NCBI GenBank assembly: GCA_000708835.1
Contig: DF236959.1
Span: 404,153-468,152, forward strand
DNA: 64,000 nt
Source: Klebsormidium nitens
Taxonomy: Eukaryota; Streptophyta; Klebsormidiophyceae; Klebsormidiales; Klebsormidiaceae
Reading direction: 5' to 3'
Position numbers and translations under genes: made by a program. Shown in pieces: positions 36,676 to 49,447 of this stretch. The notes below the pieces were generated by a model. That model saw only the letters and a list, made by a program, of their open reading frames with translations. It had not been told where the DNA came from and did no database searches. Every line of letters starts with the position of its first letter. Position 1 is the first letter of the stretch.

Positions 36676-38567
36676 GCCAGAGTAAGGGCGGTCAGCCAGA
36701 TACGGTAGCGGGCTCAAAAAGATAATGATCAAGCAGTTTGATGGAAGCGCATTCGATGGCTCTTGCAGTCGGTTATGGCAAACTGCACTTCAGTAGATAT
36801 AAAACTCGATCGTCTTCAACGATGCGCAGGGTTTATTCTTTTAACCAGTGGTTAGGTGCAGCCCACGAGGCTTTGGCTTTTGCTGCGTCTGCATCTGTGG
36901 TCCACCGGGGAGCGCAAAGACCAACCTATCTGCACTCTGATGTTAACGTTCCTACCGTTGTCTTGCAGTGACAACGCTCCACGAGTTGCATAGCACGCCT
37001 TTGCGAGTTGAAGACGCCACGTCAGCAGCTCAGATTTGATCAGCCGCTGCGCCCCACCAGACTCTCAACGCTGTACCACCATCCGCCCCTTATATCCAAT
37101 TTTAGTATGTATTAAGTTGGTTAGGTCAGGTCAAAAAAGCGTCCCCGAAAGATGTATATGCACAATAATCAGCTGTAGAGTACCATACGTCACCGAGCCC
37201 ATGTGGACTGGAATCTAGGTTGGAGGCCTGTTGGGGCACAAGTTAAGGTGCGTTTGTATAACCAGAATAATGTTGAGATAAAGTCCAGCAAAGATGTCTG
37301 TATCTTCGGAGCAGATCAAAAGAATCCCCGAAATGCTGTCATGCAGTCCCTTACATTTTCGTCGGCGAGCGGGCTGCAGAATTTTGTTGGTGCTGTGTCC
37401 GATGCCAGGCAAATCGCGTACTTCCTTATGAAGCATCAGTGGGGCCAGATAGGACAGCTGCGCACCTATCGGTGGCCACGCTACGACTCGTTTGATCGAT
37501 ATCGGCAAGGACTTGGCCTTAAATAAGGCACACGAGGAAACACGTACTTAGGATTAAGTACGCCACAAATTAAGGACCCTGACAGCATTCATGCTGCGGG
37601 CAGGCATAGTCTACTAGCAATTCGGGCCAAGGTGACCGTACCGCATATGTCGATTCTGTAGTAGATTCTTGCTGTCCGTTCCTTTCTCTTTCGATATGGT
37701 TTCCATTCGACCTTACCGTTGTCAATCAAAATCTGCGGCTTTACAAACTAGTCTTACAGACAATCTGCGAATTTTGAAGAAGATCAAAGCATGGGGGCGG
37801 CCCGGCTGTCCCCACTGGCCCAGGTTCTGTAATCAATCAACGCCACAGCCCCCATCCTGCATGAGAGTGCAAGAAAAAGTGTCGAACTTGCATCAATGAA
37901 CGGGATTCACTTATGAAGCCGAACACACCCATGACCGTCACAAAAGACTGGCGACAAAGCAAGGCTTACGCAACATCCTATGGGCTGTCATGCGGTATGG
38001 TGTCGCTGCGGCAACGCCTCGGTTCCGCTATCCCAAATCGCACAATTACGCAGACGCGTAGCTCATCATTTGCAGCTAAACAAAACTAGCTGGCTATACC
38101 CCCCCCCCACAGGTAGCTTGTGGAAGGTAGCTCATGAAGCTAGGTTGTAACTCAGGTTGAAGAAACTAGGGTCGACTTACTTTCGCTCAACCCGCAAGGT
38201 TATTGGTAGAATATTCTTCAGAAGGCTTCCAAGAACGCTGTTGTTTAGAAGACAATCCATTTGGCCCCCACTCGCACGTACTGCGACGATGTGAGGCTCC
38301 TTTACACGCCCATAATCACACAGGTCTTGGTATTCCATGGCACGATTATGAAGTGAGTGTTGGAGTCTTCAATACCCAAAGCTTGCTACCTGCCTCCTAC
38401 GGTTATTCACGGTACCAGCTCCTTATGAAGGTTTGAAAATCGTTCCGCATCTTCGAACACCGTCAAGCGGTCTCTGTTCGATCAAAGCACTTGCGCAAGC
38501 ACAGTTTGTAAAACACGATTCCGCTCTCTTTGGCCAACGAAGTGCAATATAGATATAGCATCTACAC
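36676..38567. other. Intergenic stretch
   Basis: No supported gene. The longest frame is 37203-37526 on the plus strand (107 codons, start MDWNLGWRPVG); it overlaps a 97-codon antisense frame and matches nothing I recognise. A run of about eleven Cs occurs at 38100-38110. Confidence 0.4.
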
Positions 38568-40367
38568 CTAAGAGTTCCCATCTCCCAACTTTCGATCGAA
38601 CTCTTCTAATGCCTTCCGATCTAAATCCTCCTCCGTCACCATCTCCTCGACCTCGTTTCTTTCGCTTTCCTCCAGCCGTGCCACGTAAACATCTCTTTGC
38701 CGCCGCATCAGAAAAGCCACTACCGAAACGCAGGCGCCAACTCGTAACGGTCTCGACCCGCAAACGGTCGCCCAGAACACGCCCAGCGTCAATGGCGTTT
38801 CAGCGGTCGCGGCGGCGACCAGCCGCGCCAGGGGAAGGGCCATGGTCGCCGCGAAGAGGATTCCGGCCCAAGACCGCCCAAGGAGCTCCCACCGGGGAAC
38901 AGGGACCGGGAGGAGATAATCGAACGGCAGCGGGAAAAGCGCCACCCGGGAGAAACCCAACCGCAGCGCCGACGGCTGCAGCCGCCAGCTGAGCGCGGGG
39001 CACGCCGCGGCCGCGAGGCGTGCGAGCGCGCGCGCGTCCCAGTGCGCGAGGTCGCTGTGCGGCAGGCCCGCGCGCGCGGCTTGGCGGACGGCTTTCAGGA
39101 ACGAGCGCGCGCTCGGGATCAAGGTGAATGGAAGCGCGAAGCAGAGCGCGGTTCCGAACGCGGTCAGGAGAAACGCTTTGCGGGCGATTAAGGAAGGGAG
39201 TAGACGACCCAGCTCAATGATGAGAAAGGGGATGGGGGCGGGCAGCGCGAGTAAGGTTGCACTCAGCGCGAGGGAGAAGCCGAAGCTTGACTTCGACTGA
39301 AAGAGGGACGTTGTACACCATACGAGTGTTCTCAGCAGAGAGAAATAAACCCCCGTCGTAAGGACCGGAGCGAAGAGTACCGCCAGTTGGTGCCAGAAAC
39401 CGCTGATTGCGTAGGATAGCATGCCCCCCCTAGTTACACAGCCCCCGGGCGCATTTACACTGTCGGCGCCTGGGCTCGGATGATCCCACTGGGCGCTTCT
39501 CTTGGCCGAGTTGTAGTAATACTCTCTGAGCGCCTTTGGGTCGTACAGGTTGTGCCAGTCGAGGGGGAGCCCCGGTTCCCTCGGCCGGAAGTGGGAAGTG
39601 CTCGGGTGAGTCGCTTCCGTCAGGAGATGCCAGCCGACAGATATGAGAATAGAAAACCCCACCCAATCGAGAAGAAGCATAACGAAAAAGTGCTTTTCGA
39701 GGAGTTCGAACGCCTTCACAAAGCAGAAAATACCGACGGCCAGGCAAGATATCCCGATCAACGGAGCCCACATCTCGTTGCCCGGGGGCTTCTGAGGCGG
39801 CCTGAGGAACCCGTCGTTAAGCGGTTCTTCTGACACGTGTACAACCACCTCTGCCTTGGAAGATTGGTCTTCTTTTGCCGCGGGAGTCCCTTGTTTAGAA
39901 GCTCGCAAAGGTTCCTGATTGACCCTTTGCAACTCTTGCTTTCTCTGAAAGCTCCGGCCTAGCTCTGCCCGTGATAACTCGGAGATTGCCCGGAGAGTCT
40001 TCTCCCAGTCCGCTGCCTTTGAATCACTCCGAGCGGTTGAGACCCCTCTGATCGCAGCAGTGGTTCGGCTCTGGCGAATAAACAACGATGCTTCCAGCTC
40101 ATTACCAGCAGAGGCTGACGTCCCTCTGTGACTATTCCCAACGCCGCAGGCTGTAAATCTGGTCTGCAACATACTTTGTTTTGAGAACAAAAGCACTGCG
40201 CTCTTGGTGCTTGTGAATCCAAATACACGCCGGGTTTTGTTCACATGGATAGCGTCTCGACCGGGAAAAATTCCCGCCCCTACCGGCCTTCCAAGGGCCT
40301 CTTGCGCCATTGCCAGACTGGCGTTACTACTCACCGCAGGTCTCATGGGGACGTGTGTTCTGAACAA
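38568..40367 (-). CDS. WW-domain multi-pass membrane protein, copy 6 (intact, divergent)
   Basis: This is an uninterrupted 599-codon frame. The first 190 residues are rich in Ser, Arg and Ala and look like an organelle transit peptide plus linker. Hydrophobic segments lie at about 201-219 and 228-248. The WW domain is at about 267-299 (LPLDWHNLYDPKAL with W271, REYYYNS, AQWDHPSP with W294). Further hydrophobic segments follow, with the family elements VPVPRWELL, LARLVAAATA and a charged tail ending LDRKALEEFDRKL. It shares the whole architecture with copy 4 but is clearly diverged and lies outside the array, so it may be the parental gene. The function is unknown; organelle membrane location is inferred. 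Confidence 0.82.
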   Translation of the reverse strand: MFRTHVPMRPAVSSNASLAMAQEALGRPVGAGIFPGRDAIHVNKTRRVFGFTSTKSAVLLFSKQSMLQTRFTACGVGNSHRGTSASAGNELEASLFIRQSRTTAAIRGVSTARSDSKAADWEKTLRAISELSRAELGRSFQRKQELQRVNQEPLRASKQGTPAAKEDQSSKAEVVVHVSEEPLNDGFLRPPQKPPGNEMWAPLIGISCLAVGIFCFVKAFELLEKHFFVMLLLDWVGFSILISVGWHLLTEATHPSTSHFRPREPGLPLDWHNLYDPKALREYYYNSAKRSAQWDHPSPGADSVNAPGGCVTRGGMLSYAISGFWHQLAVLFAPVLTTGVYFSLLRTLVWCTTSLFQSKSSFGFSLALSATLLALPAPIPFLIIELGRLLPSLIARKAFLLTAFGTALCFALPFTLIPSARSFLKAVRQAARAGLPHSDLAHWDARALARLAAAACPALSWRLQPSALRLGFSRVALFPLPFDYLLPVPVPRWELLGRSWAGILFAATMALPLARLVAAATAETPLTLGVFWATVCGSRPLRVGACVSVVAFLMRRQRDVYVARLEESERNEVEEMVTEEDLDRKALEEFDRKLGDGNS

Positions 40368-43300
40368 ACTCTGAGGCGAGCTTCACGCTGAATGCGCCGC
40401 TGGCTGTCATGCGTCGGTAAGAGACCCTGGCGACCGTGGTTAAAAGCCGCAAGCACTAAGACTTAGCGTGATCTGCGAAGTGTTGCCGGATAGCCATAGA
40501 CTTGAAAGTGGCCGGCCTCTCAGTCGCGGCCGCGTCGCCCACTTCGGTACGAAACCCTTTAAAACCCCGCAGTACCCGAGGACAGGTAAGATCCAAAACC
40601 CTGTCGTTGCCTCACTGTCACTGCTGCGCAACCGAGCCGTGACGCGGCGCGCGCGCGGCTTGTGTTCCACCACGGGGACCTGTACGAACACCTACATGAA
40701 GTTCCTGGAGACAGGTTAACTGATCCTTCGGCCGGTATCCACGATATGACGATAGGCGCTCGGCGCCAAAGCCCAGAAACAAGGGTTCGAGTCATGGGAA
40801 CGACTTGACCCTTTTTCTATTGCTCAGAGTGCTACTGGGGATTGCATCAAACCTGATACCGGTGGACGCTGTCCGTCCCAATCTATCTCGGTACTCTGAG
40901 ATGCACTTTCACTAATCTCTATGGTGCAAAGAATGAGACCGAGCCGCTAGGACAGTCTTGCCCAACAAGTGAAAATCTGTCAATATGAAGCCCGCCAGAG
41001 CTTTCTCTATGTCACCTTGTTTCCCTCATACGTCTCGGCCGTTGAATAAGGGCTTGCTTTTGGAAAGTGGCGCATGTTCTCGGAAGGGAAGGACGGCGGC
41101 GCCATTGCGATGAGGAACAGAACAGGAACTAGAGAAGGCGATGACCCCATGCGGATCGACACATTTGGACTGCAAGTCGCTACAAAAAAGGGCCACGTGG
41201 CTTTTCCGAGCGACCGCAATCGGGTAGATTCCGTGGCGTCCAGTCGTCATATTTAAGACACATCCCACGACTTCTTTCCAAGATTTGTGCTTGGATTAAA
41301 GCTTTTTGTGAAGTCCGAACATCCTGATTGAAAGACGGACCCAACCTGGCGTGCAGCCAATGTATTTCTGCACCAAGAAACCAAACAGCTTCCATGCGGA
41401 ACCTGTTTTGATCAGCCCTTGCTTTTCTGCTAAAGGTCAACTGAAGGAGGTGACTCCTGATCCGAAAAGGAAACGTACTTTCATACTTTCACAGCCAGCC
41501 AGACGATTGTCAAGGATTGATTGATCATCATATGGTGCCGGCCAGACTCACATGCATGCGTATGGGGACGGTATAGTACAGTAAGCTTTGAGAATTTATT
41601 TTGTGAAGATCTTAGGTTTCGAGCCTGCAGCCGGTTCTTGGCACTGCCGGTTCTGCATCAATTAACACCATATACTCGCGTCCGACGGCCCGGGTCGACC
41701 ATATGCCATGATGCCGTTCGTTCGACCCACGTTGCGATCTATTTTAAGACGAATCTGTGCGCCGCATCCGATGCGTGGCGCCTCGCCGCGATCACTGGGC
41801 GACATGCCAGGTGCCTGCCATGATGCCATAAATATTCTTGAATTGCTTATATAAATCAAGTGTTTCTCACGGGTACGTATACCTTCTTTATGGCTAGTTT
41901 CAGGCTTTTGATGCAACAAGCTGCAGGCCGGATCAAAAGAAACTGCCGAGACACATACGCGATCGACCGGATACGGTCAAGACTCAGTGCCTTCATGCCG
42001 ATTGAGTCATGCTTCGCATCGATCGAATTTGCTTATGAATAAAGATGCGGCTCGAAATACTGGCAACCCGTGATTCGAGACTGGGTATCATCATACTAAT
42101 CGTTCAGCTTGCTCACTCATTCAGGGCCGATTGATCTGTCACTTCGCAACGTTGCCAGGATACTGAAGCTTAGGCTGCTGTGGCCGAGTGTATAGCGCTC
42201 GCCATGTATCCAAGGGATCAGAGGCAGTACTTTATTCGTCCGCCGACAATCCATTGCCCGCTTGTATCAATCAACCGTCCTGCAGATGTCGTCTCATTCC
42301 GACGGATGAAAACAATCAGCTCTACTCCTTCTCCAGCTCTGCCCTCGCTCGGCTCTCGCCTGCATTACACAAGTGCATCAAAGTGGCGAATTGTCTATGT
42401 TTGCCTACACCCGTTTCTTGCATCAGAAAACCGCTTAAAGACTGGGACGACACCGTAAGCACCCGCTCCGGAAAGCACAACCCTGATCTAGACTGGACTG
42501 CGACGTGATTCTAGATGAACCCAGGAACTGCAATCATGTCAATCTGAGACAGACACTCGACTGTTTGTTGGCAGCATGGATCAGGCCAGGCTGCGCAAAT
42601 TGGAAAAAGTCGCAGTCCGACGGACTATTGACAGATTGGCCACTCTGACCGTGCTCACGTGCTGCCGATCGAATATTTCCCCTCTGCATTCTAGATGGAA
42701 CCAGTTTGCATTCACGTGCCGGCCTCTCTGCGACATCATTGCAAGCATAAGCGGTGCTTAGCGGCTGAGGGACCCGACTTGCAAGGAGCTTAAGACCAGC
42801 AGTTTCGGTAAAGCGACCGAGCGTGAGTCTGTGAATCTTACCCCGCAACTTTCCACGGGCATGTGTAGATTGGCCAGCCTCGGGGCGCCCACAGTCACAA
42901 AATGTTTTCTGAAGCGCCAGCCCTGTGCGGCGAATGAGAGGCGTTTCCTGCACGAGGGTCATACTGTGAAGCAAGGTTCAGTTCGAACATCGACCGCTCC
43001 AAAGTCCGGGACTACGCAAACTGGATGATACGACTACGCAAAGTGGATAACACGACTACGCAAAATGGATAATACGATCAGCAGATTGCACAGCAATGGC
43101 TGTCCACGACACGTCACAGTCCAGGTCACCGACGGCCTCCTTCAACCAGTCTATTTTCAAATCCCACCTCACCACTTAATCCACCTTTCCTGTGGCTCCA
43201 AAGACGGCATTCAGCTCCCCGTTGACAAATACTGGCTGCCACCTGGAAGGGAAGAAGGGACGACTTTCACACTTTGAAACGGGGCGCAAGGCACGTAAAT

Positions 43301-43621
43301 GTCCGATGAGTCGAATCGGCGACTTTACGAGCCGCGCAAATCCTACCGGTCAGCCCGGTCATGCCAACTCCACAAAAGCGCGATGGCAACGTGCGTTTCC
43401 CACCCTTCCCCTTGGCCACGTGGCTGCATTTAACCACACCTTCGACTTTCTGGTCGAGAGAAGCGGGTACGCTTTTGTTTGAAAAGTCTCAATCAACAGT
43501 GACCAGACTTTTCGAAGAGCGCCCTTGCAACCGGGAACAATGACCATATGTCTGAATTGCGCCATACCGCACGAAAAGCCAAAGGGGATGACCAAACGCG
43601 TCGGAAACGATTGTGGCGATC
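40368..43621. other. Intergenic stretch
   Basis: No supported gene over about 3.2 kb. It contains the 22-bp tandem repeat at 43011-43076. Frames are short and overlap on both strands, with no family signature. Confidence 0.45.
43011..43076. repeat. 22-bp tandem repeat, three copies
   Basis: Three consecutive units of the form ACTACGCAAARTGGATAAYACG, differing at two to four positions each, with no spacer. Confidence 0.85.
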
Positions 43622-46600
43622 CTAACTTGAGATCAAACGGAAATGGAGATGGGCCGCTCGCCTGTGGTAGGTGACTAGCGTCGCGAGCACCCAAACGTTT
43701 GCGACGAAGAAGACAAGGCTGGCAACCTGCAGTGGAGCGAAGGGTTGGCCAATCTTGCCTTTCAAGATACAGTGATGCTGCTACAGTGAACGATGAAACA
43801 GAGATGAAGTCCGCCGTAGCGAGGGTGAAGACTAGGAGGGAAGAGAGTTCCGGAGGGACAGGGTAATGTAAGAGAAAGTGCAACCCCGCGGACCAGAAAA
43901 GCATGTCGCCTGAACCGCAAATCGTGAAAACCTTGCTGATGTGCGGGACAAACAGGCGAAAAGGTCAAACTTAGGTGCAAAACTACTGTACTGAGCACTA
44001 GAAAGCGTCGATCTAAGGATTTAAGCGAGAGTCTCTAAAGCAGATCTGTCGATGCAGGACTTTTGTGGTCCGACACAGGACCAGCGCTGCTTTTCATTGC
44101 TCTCCAAACTGTGCGGAAGGAGCCGACGCTGCGAAACCGTCGAGTGCTGCATGGTAGCAACAGACTAAACCTCAGCAGGATTTGAAACGGACTTACCCAG
44201 AGTTGCAGGTAAACCGGCTTTCCCTCGAACTCGAGTTGGTACGCCCAAGCGAGCCAGTGCACCTGCGATCGAACCGACACTTTCGAGTCCCGCATCTTGA
44301 CGCTCCACATCCGATGCATGCAGATTTGAGAAAGAGTCTCCGTCAAAGCAGTAAAAATCACACCGGAAGGCCACTCTCAGAAACGCCTTTTCGTTATTAT
44401 ATAATCGGCTGGCCTTCCGTTGGAATTAAAGAGCTGACTCGGGAAACGAGCTCCGTCGACCTGAACTGCAGCGGGTCATTTCAGGGCCCGACTTAGAGTT
44501 CCCACCACGTTGCCAGCAAGGTTCGTACTAGCTGCCGCAGTAAGCAAAACGTTGCAGTCCCTGTCGAGTCGGTCCATCCCAAATCAGAAACATTGAGGAA
44601 CCCGTACGGAGAACGAACAACATCTTGGCGATCCGTGCAAATGACTTGCTTGCCAGCGCCCTGCAGGACGGCCGCTGTGGACTCATGAGCGGGTGGGGCA
44701 TACCTGGCCGGCTACCCAGACAAGTATACAGGCGAGACCTCGCCAGCGGAGCTTGAGTTGAGTGGAAGGAAGGATCAGGGGCAGCAGGCAGAAGAACCAC
44801 ACAAAGTACTGCAAGAGAAGTAGTTGCGAACCGTGACGAGGCTTCTAGGATTCAGGCAGGACAATGTGCAACGAGGTCGCGAACTCCGTCAACTTTTGAG
44901 TCTTAGTTGCTGGGACAGGGCAGACTTGGATTCGGGGAAGCTGGTTCCAGTTAGGAACCTGTAGTCACTATGGTTGTCAAGGGCAGGCCATCCAAGAATG
45001 TTTGTTGTGCCAATGACTCTGGGGGAAATCTTGTCTTTCACTCTGCTGAAATGCACTTTCGTTGGATACTGAGACAGCGGTATTACATTACAACAATGTC
45101 AGAGAGAAAGGTTGATGAAGAGAAGAAAGTTGGCAGAGGACTCGGAGAGCGTTTCTTGACCCCAAAACCACGAATTCTAAAACCCTGAAACCCTGGCACC
45201 CTAAAACCATCGAACATGCGTACCTGCGCAGTGCAGACCTTGTTGAAGGCGACGAAAGCGACGGTCTGCGAGCGCACAGGTAGTGACTGGCTCAGTTGGT
45301 AGATCGAAAAAAGCGACAAAATTTTCTCACAAGAACTAAGTTGGAAACAACAGTCAATCAACATCACACCACAAACAGCGGTCTCCACATTGTAGTTTAG
45401 GGCGTCGGTCATTTGAGGAAGCGGCGATCAAGCTCGCAGGACTAAGCTCGCAAGTCAACGGGCCCCTTGAATCGTTCTTCCAAAGGCGAAGGTCTAGAGA
45501 ATTGCTTCAGCTTACCTGTGCGAACATGCAGAATGGCAGGTCCCGAGCGAAAGCAGCGGACAGACCGAGCTGAGTCAGTGCCTGGGGCAGGAAAGCCAGC
45601 AACCGCTCGTCGGCAGTCGGCGCCGATCTGCAAGAGCAGCGCCCACATGAAGACGGGTTTTTAAAAGTCGGACTCCAGTCGAAGCAGCGAGGACTAAACT
45701 GACGAAGTCTAGTCACAAAAGGCGGCAATCTTATGTTGGAGTAACACCGCAAACTTGCTGGCCCCTTCTACTCGGCGACTTATGGTCGAAAAGTTGCCAC
45801 CCCAGGACTCGTCAGCAGACATAACACGTAAAGGGAAAAGAAGAGACCTCAATCTGTGAGTTATAGTGCTCTATGTCAAGCCTGCGTGATCGTTCGTTTC
45901 GAAGTGATTACTTGGAATCGTGGAAGTTTCAACGAATGGAAATGTGCGCAAACATGGTTTTCCCGAGTGAAGTGAACCAACAACGGTCAAATTGTGTACC
46001 TCGATACGGTGAATGCAGTTTTATAAGATTCACGAGAACACTCGTATTCTAAAGCATGCTTACTCGTGGGAGAGGTAGAACTGGTAGAAGTAGATGGAGA
46101 AGTTGTGGCGGGGATCTGTCCTGGTAAGATGGTAAAGCAGCGCCTGCACAAACAGCGTCAGCTGAGTGAGGAGCTTTCAAGTCTGCTTGAACGACAGCCG
46201 CTTGACTCTGAAGGCCGGCTTCTAATGCATTTATGGACTCGTGCGACTTTTGGCATGCTCGACAGGGATTGAAAGGCGTGAAGCCAGAATGGCGAGGCTC
46301 TTGGAGCTTCGTTTCCGCTACTTCGAATTCAGCTTCGTCCATTTGCCATGCGGAAACGACTATGCATGCAAGGCAAACACGAAGAGGCACGAATGATCCT
46401 TCACATTCTCTTCGAAGCGGGATATCTTTGCAGGTTCTCACCTCGTTCAGAAACTCCATTCCGTACAAAAGGTAAAAACTGGCAGTCAGGCCCGTGAATA
46501 TGCAACCGGCGACCAGGCCGAAAACAAGGCCTTCTCGGGTTGGCCAGCCAAAGGGACTAAGCGACCCTTTTTGCGGAGCGGTGGTTTGGGTCAGGCGGCG

Positions 46601-48374
46601 ATGGCTTGCGGGAAAATTGCTGTCGAGGAACAGAAGGAGAGGAAGCGCATAGATGATGGGGTATACTCGCAGATGGACGGCAAGTCCATACCTGCATCGA
46701 AAGTTCACAGTCTAGTTCGACTACTCTGTCTGAGACTGCTTTGCACGAGTACTTATACTGCATCTTAGCTCGTTCATATCGTGTTTGCTTTGATTGAAGG
46801 AGGATAAACATGCTTCAGGGTGCGTGTTTGAGGGGTATTTTGAGGAGGAGTGGAGGTGATCAGGGGCGCTATGACGAGGCCTCAGAAAGCAGATGAGCTG
46901 ACGGTACTCTGTATTCAAAAAGGCCCTCAGTGACAGGTTGCGGCTTGGAACTCCCTATTCAAAACGGCCCAGTCAGGAGAGCGGACGCTTACAAAATGGC
47001 TCAAAACGAAGCGCAGGAGAAGTATTAAAAAGTGGATGTACTCCGCAAGGGATATTCTCTACAATTCTACACTCCGTCCAGATCTTCTGCTCGCTGAGTC
47101 TGCAGACACCTACTGGATGCATCAACACTTTTGCATGATACCAAGGTTGTTCACATGCAATTCTTATTGACAGGAGCTTCGAAGGCTAATATTGGAAGGG
47201 ACCAGGGCAACACTTGACCTCGACCTTTTCAACTGCTTACGCAACCGAAACCGATGAAGAGCCAAAAACTGAGCTGTCGAAATCGGTTCGGATCCTCACC
47301 ATACAGCTGCCATCAGCACCCGGCCTGTAAAGAGGTGGTAAAGCATCCCCAGCAGGAGTGCGCTCACTAGCGCCTCACAGTTGCCCCTGGTGCCTATCGA
47401 GAAAGTGAATGGATTGTACAGCCAGGCTGCAGCGCATAGCAAGCTGGCGGTCTCCGACGTGCCCCGTAACCGGACTAGGGTATATGTCAGCCTGAAAGAA
47501 ACAGGAGCAGGCAGTTAGAAAGTGGTTTTGGATCAAACCGGAGGCAGACCTTTGAAGTATGACCTGAGGACCTTCATAGTTGATGCATTCAGCAACTTTA
47601 AGCTTCAGCGACTGGCCTTGTTCCCAAAATTAAATCCATCTAGCCACAGCAGTCTCCCAACAATTGTACGTGGCTAACACTCAGACAACCTTGCAATATC
47701 GGAATGCACAAAGGAAAAATTGTGGTCTGATGTCTTCTGAAGGCACAATAAGGCAGCTGCTTTCAGCCCATGACTGGTTGAACTATCTCACTCTGCATCT
47801 TTCATCGTTCTACAGCTTCAATCACTTGAAGTAAAAGGAGACTACCTGAGAAGAAGAGAACGAACAAAAGCACCACCGTCCGTCGATACCTTGAATCAAA
47901 TGTGGGGCATCAGTGGTTCAAATGGGACAAAGTGAACGTCTTCAGGCAGGTCTTACTAAGGCCCCCAAGCAGAGATCCCAAGCGACATCAGGAAGTCTTG
48001 CCAGGCAGCGAAGACTGACTGGAAGTTGGAAGTAACTGAAAAGCTCACCACCCAGTTAGGATGTCGGCCATCGAGAACACAACCTTGCCAAACGCAGGAA
48101 AGCCCCATGTATTCGGCACCAGAATGTAGGCCAGCAAAGGGGAGTAGCGGTATGTGTATCGAAGATATGGGGACTTCCCAGCAGCCACAAAAGAAGCAGC
48201 GTCCGTAAAGACCAGGTAATCTATGTCGGTGTACTTCACCAGCATGTGGCGGTCCTGCCACTCTCCATAAGCGATGAGAGCAAGTCTTATAACCGCAGCG
48301 CTTGACAGTAATGCGATGATATTCCAGGATGGCCTCTCTCTGAACGCTGAAGGTTCCTTCCGCTGGTGAACCAT
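43622..48374 (-). CDS. PIGM: GPI mannosyltransferase 1 (PIG-M), nine exons
   Basis: Exons: 48374-48049, 47491-47300, 46691-46442, 46143-46064, 45627-45516, 45265-45224, 44808-44704, 44262-44197 and 43726-43622. They join in phase to 1278 bp (425 aa), about the length of human PIG-M. The protein adds the first mannose to the GPI precursor on the ER lumenal side, using dolichol-phosphate mannose. Visible family marks are the DxD motif in a first lumenal loop ([14 protein letters not shown]), [92 protein letters not shown] and [10 protein letters not shown]. Many hydrophobic segments fit a GT50 multi-pass enzyme. Exon 6 is only 42 bp. It works with the accessory subunit PIG-X/PBN1 in other organisms; none is seen here. 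Confidence 0.93.
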
Positions 48375-49447
48375 AGTTGCCCTAGCCTTAGCCCAATTCT
48401 TCTCTGTGGACCTTATGCTCAGAGGACTTGCATCCTACCCGGTCCTGTATTATACCCCCCTAAGCCACAGGATGGAGTCCTAAATGGCAATGCATCAGTA
48501 ATAACCTGACCATCACTGTTCCACTCATGACCGGAGTGGATGCAGGCACAACGCTTGCTTCTCAATCCCGCACCAATATCCTCTTGGTAAAGCGTGCTTT
48601 CCTGTTTCCAGCACCTTGACTGCAAAGAAGGGCGGCTTAGCAGCTTAACATGTAAGCCTTGCCCCCAAACGTCCTTCTGAACCAATCTGATTGCTCAGAG
48701 TCACAAGCAGCTCGAAACAGCTCCAGAATGGACTTGGCCGCGCTTTGCTAGAAATCAGCTGCTGAGGAGCTAGGCTAAAGGCTGAGGCAGTGTCAAGGTT
48801 TGAAACAAGTCTAAAAACTCGTCCTCTATAGAAGAAGGCTGCCACTTCCAGGTCCCGTCAAAAATAGTACGGTAGTTCCCACATATTTGAGGTCAGTGGG
48901 GCAGACGCGGAAGCCGAGTTCTAAATTGCATTCGTTATAAATCAAGGAATCTGCACATCAAACATTGACACCACCTTCAACATGTCACCTCAAGCAGCTT
49001 GCAGCAGCTGGCCTAGCTGGTAGCAGCACAATCTACAACTACCACACAAACTCGTTCCAGAGCGCTGCAGAGGGCCATTTCTCTGAAGAGAAACTCAGAA
49101 GAAATCCCAGGAGAACGCTACACATCTGCTCTTCTAATACCTGCAACCATGTTTCGAAGCTCTGTGGAGACAAAGCAGCGGCGGGAGCTTCTCTTTGAAG
49201 GTGCCTAAAAGTTCTTGGTATTTGGCAGGAATCTATTTCGTACTGCGATCTTGGACCCCTCACCTTTGGTTGGGGTCAGGGAGACTTTCCCTCTCAATCC
49301 TCGTTGGAATACTAGGGCACTTCACTTCAAATTTGCTACATTGGTTCGCAGGTAGTCAGTCATTGAGGTCGTCTTTACACAGCACTTACCTGCAATCTGC
49401 TCGCGCAAGTATCTGCTCCACTTTAATCTGTTGCCTCCCCATTGCAG
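48375..49447. promoter_or_regulatory. Divergent promoter region between PIG-M and BORCS8-like gene
   Basis: This holds the 5' region of PIG-M (minus) and presumably the promoter and first exon of the BORCS8-like gene (plus). No first coding exon for the latter could be identified with confidence, and no other gene is seen. Confidence 0.4.

Noticed and set aside
37203-37526. 107-codon plus-strand frame
   Set aside because: Unrecognised, overlaps an equally long antisense frame and lacks supporting context.
40780-40800. tRNA-like B box (GGGTTCGAGTC)
   Set aside because: There is no matching A box or acceptor stem upstream.
42176-42240. Sequence resembling the start of a Leu/Ser tRNA (GCTGTGGCCGAGTG)
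   Set aside because: It cannot be folded into a full tRNA and has no TPsiC arm.
45280-45340. tRNA-like A box (TGGCTCAGTTGGTAGA)
   Set aside because: There is no B box or cloverleaf downstream, and it lies within a PIG-M intron.
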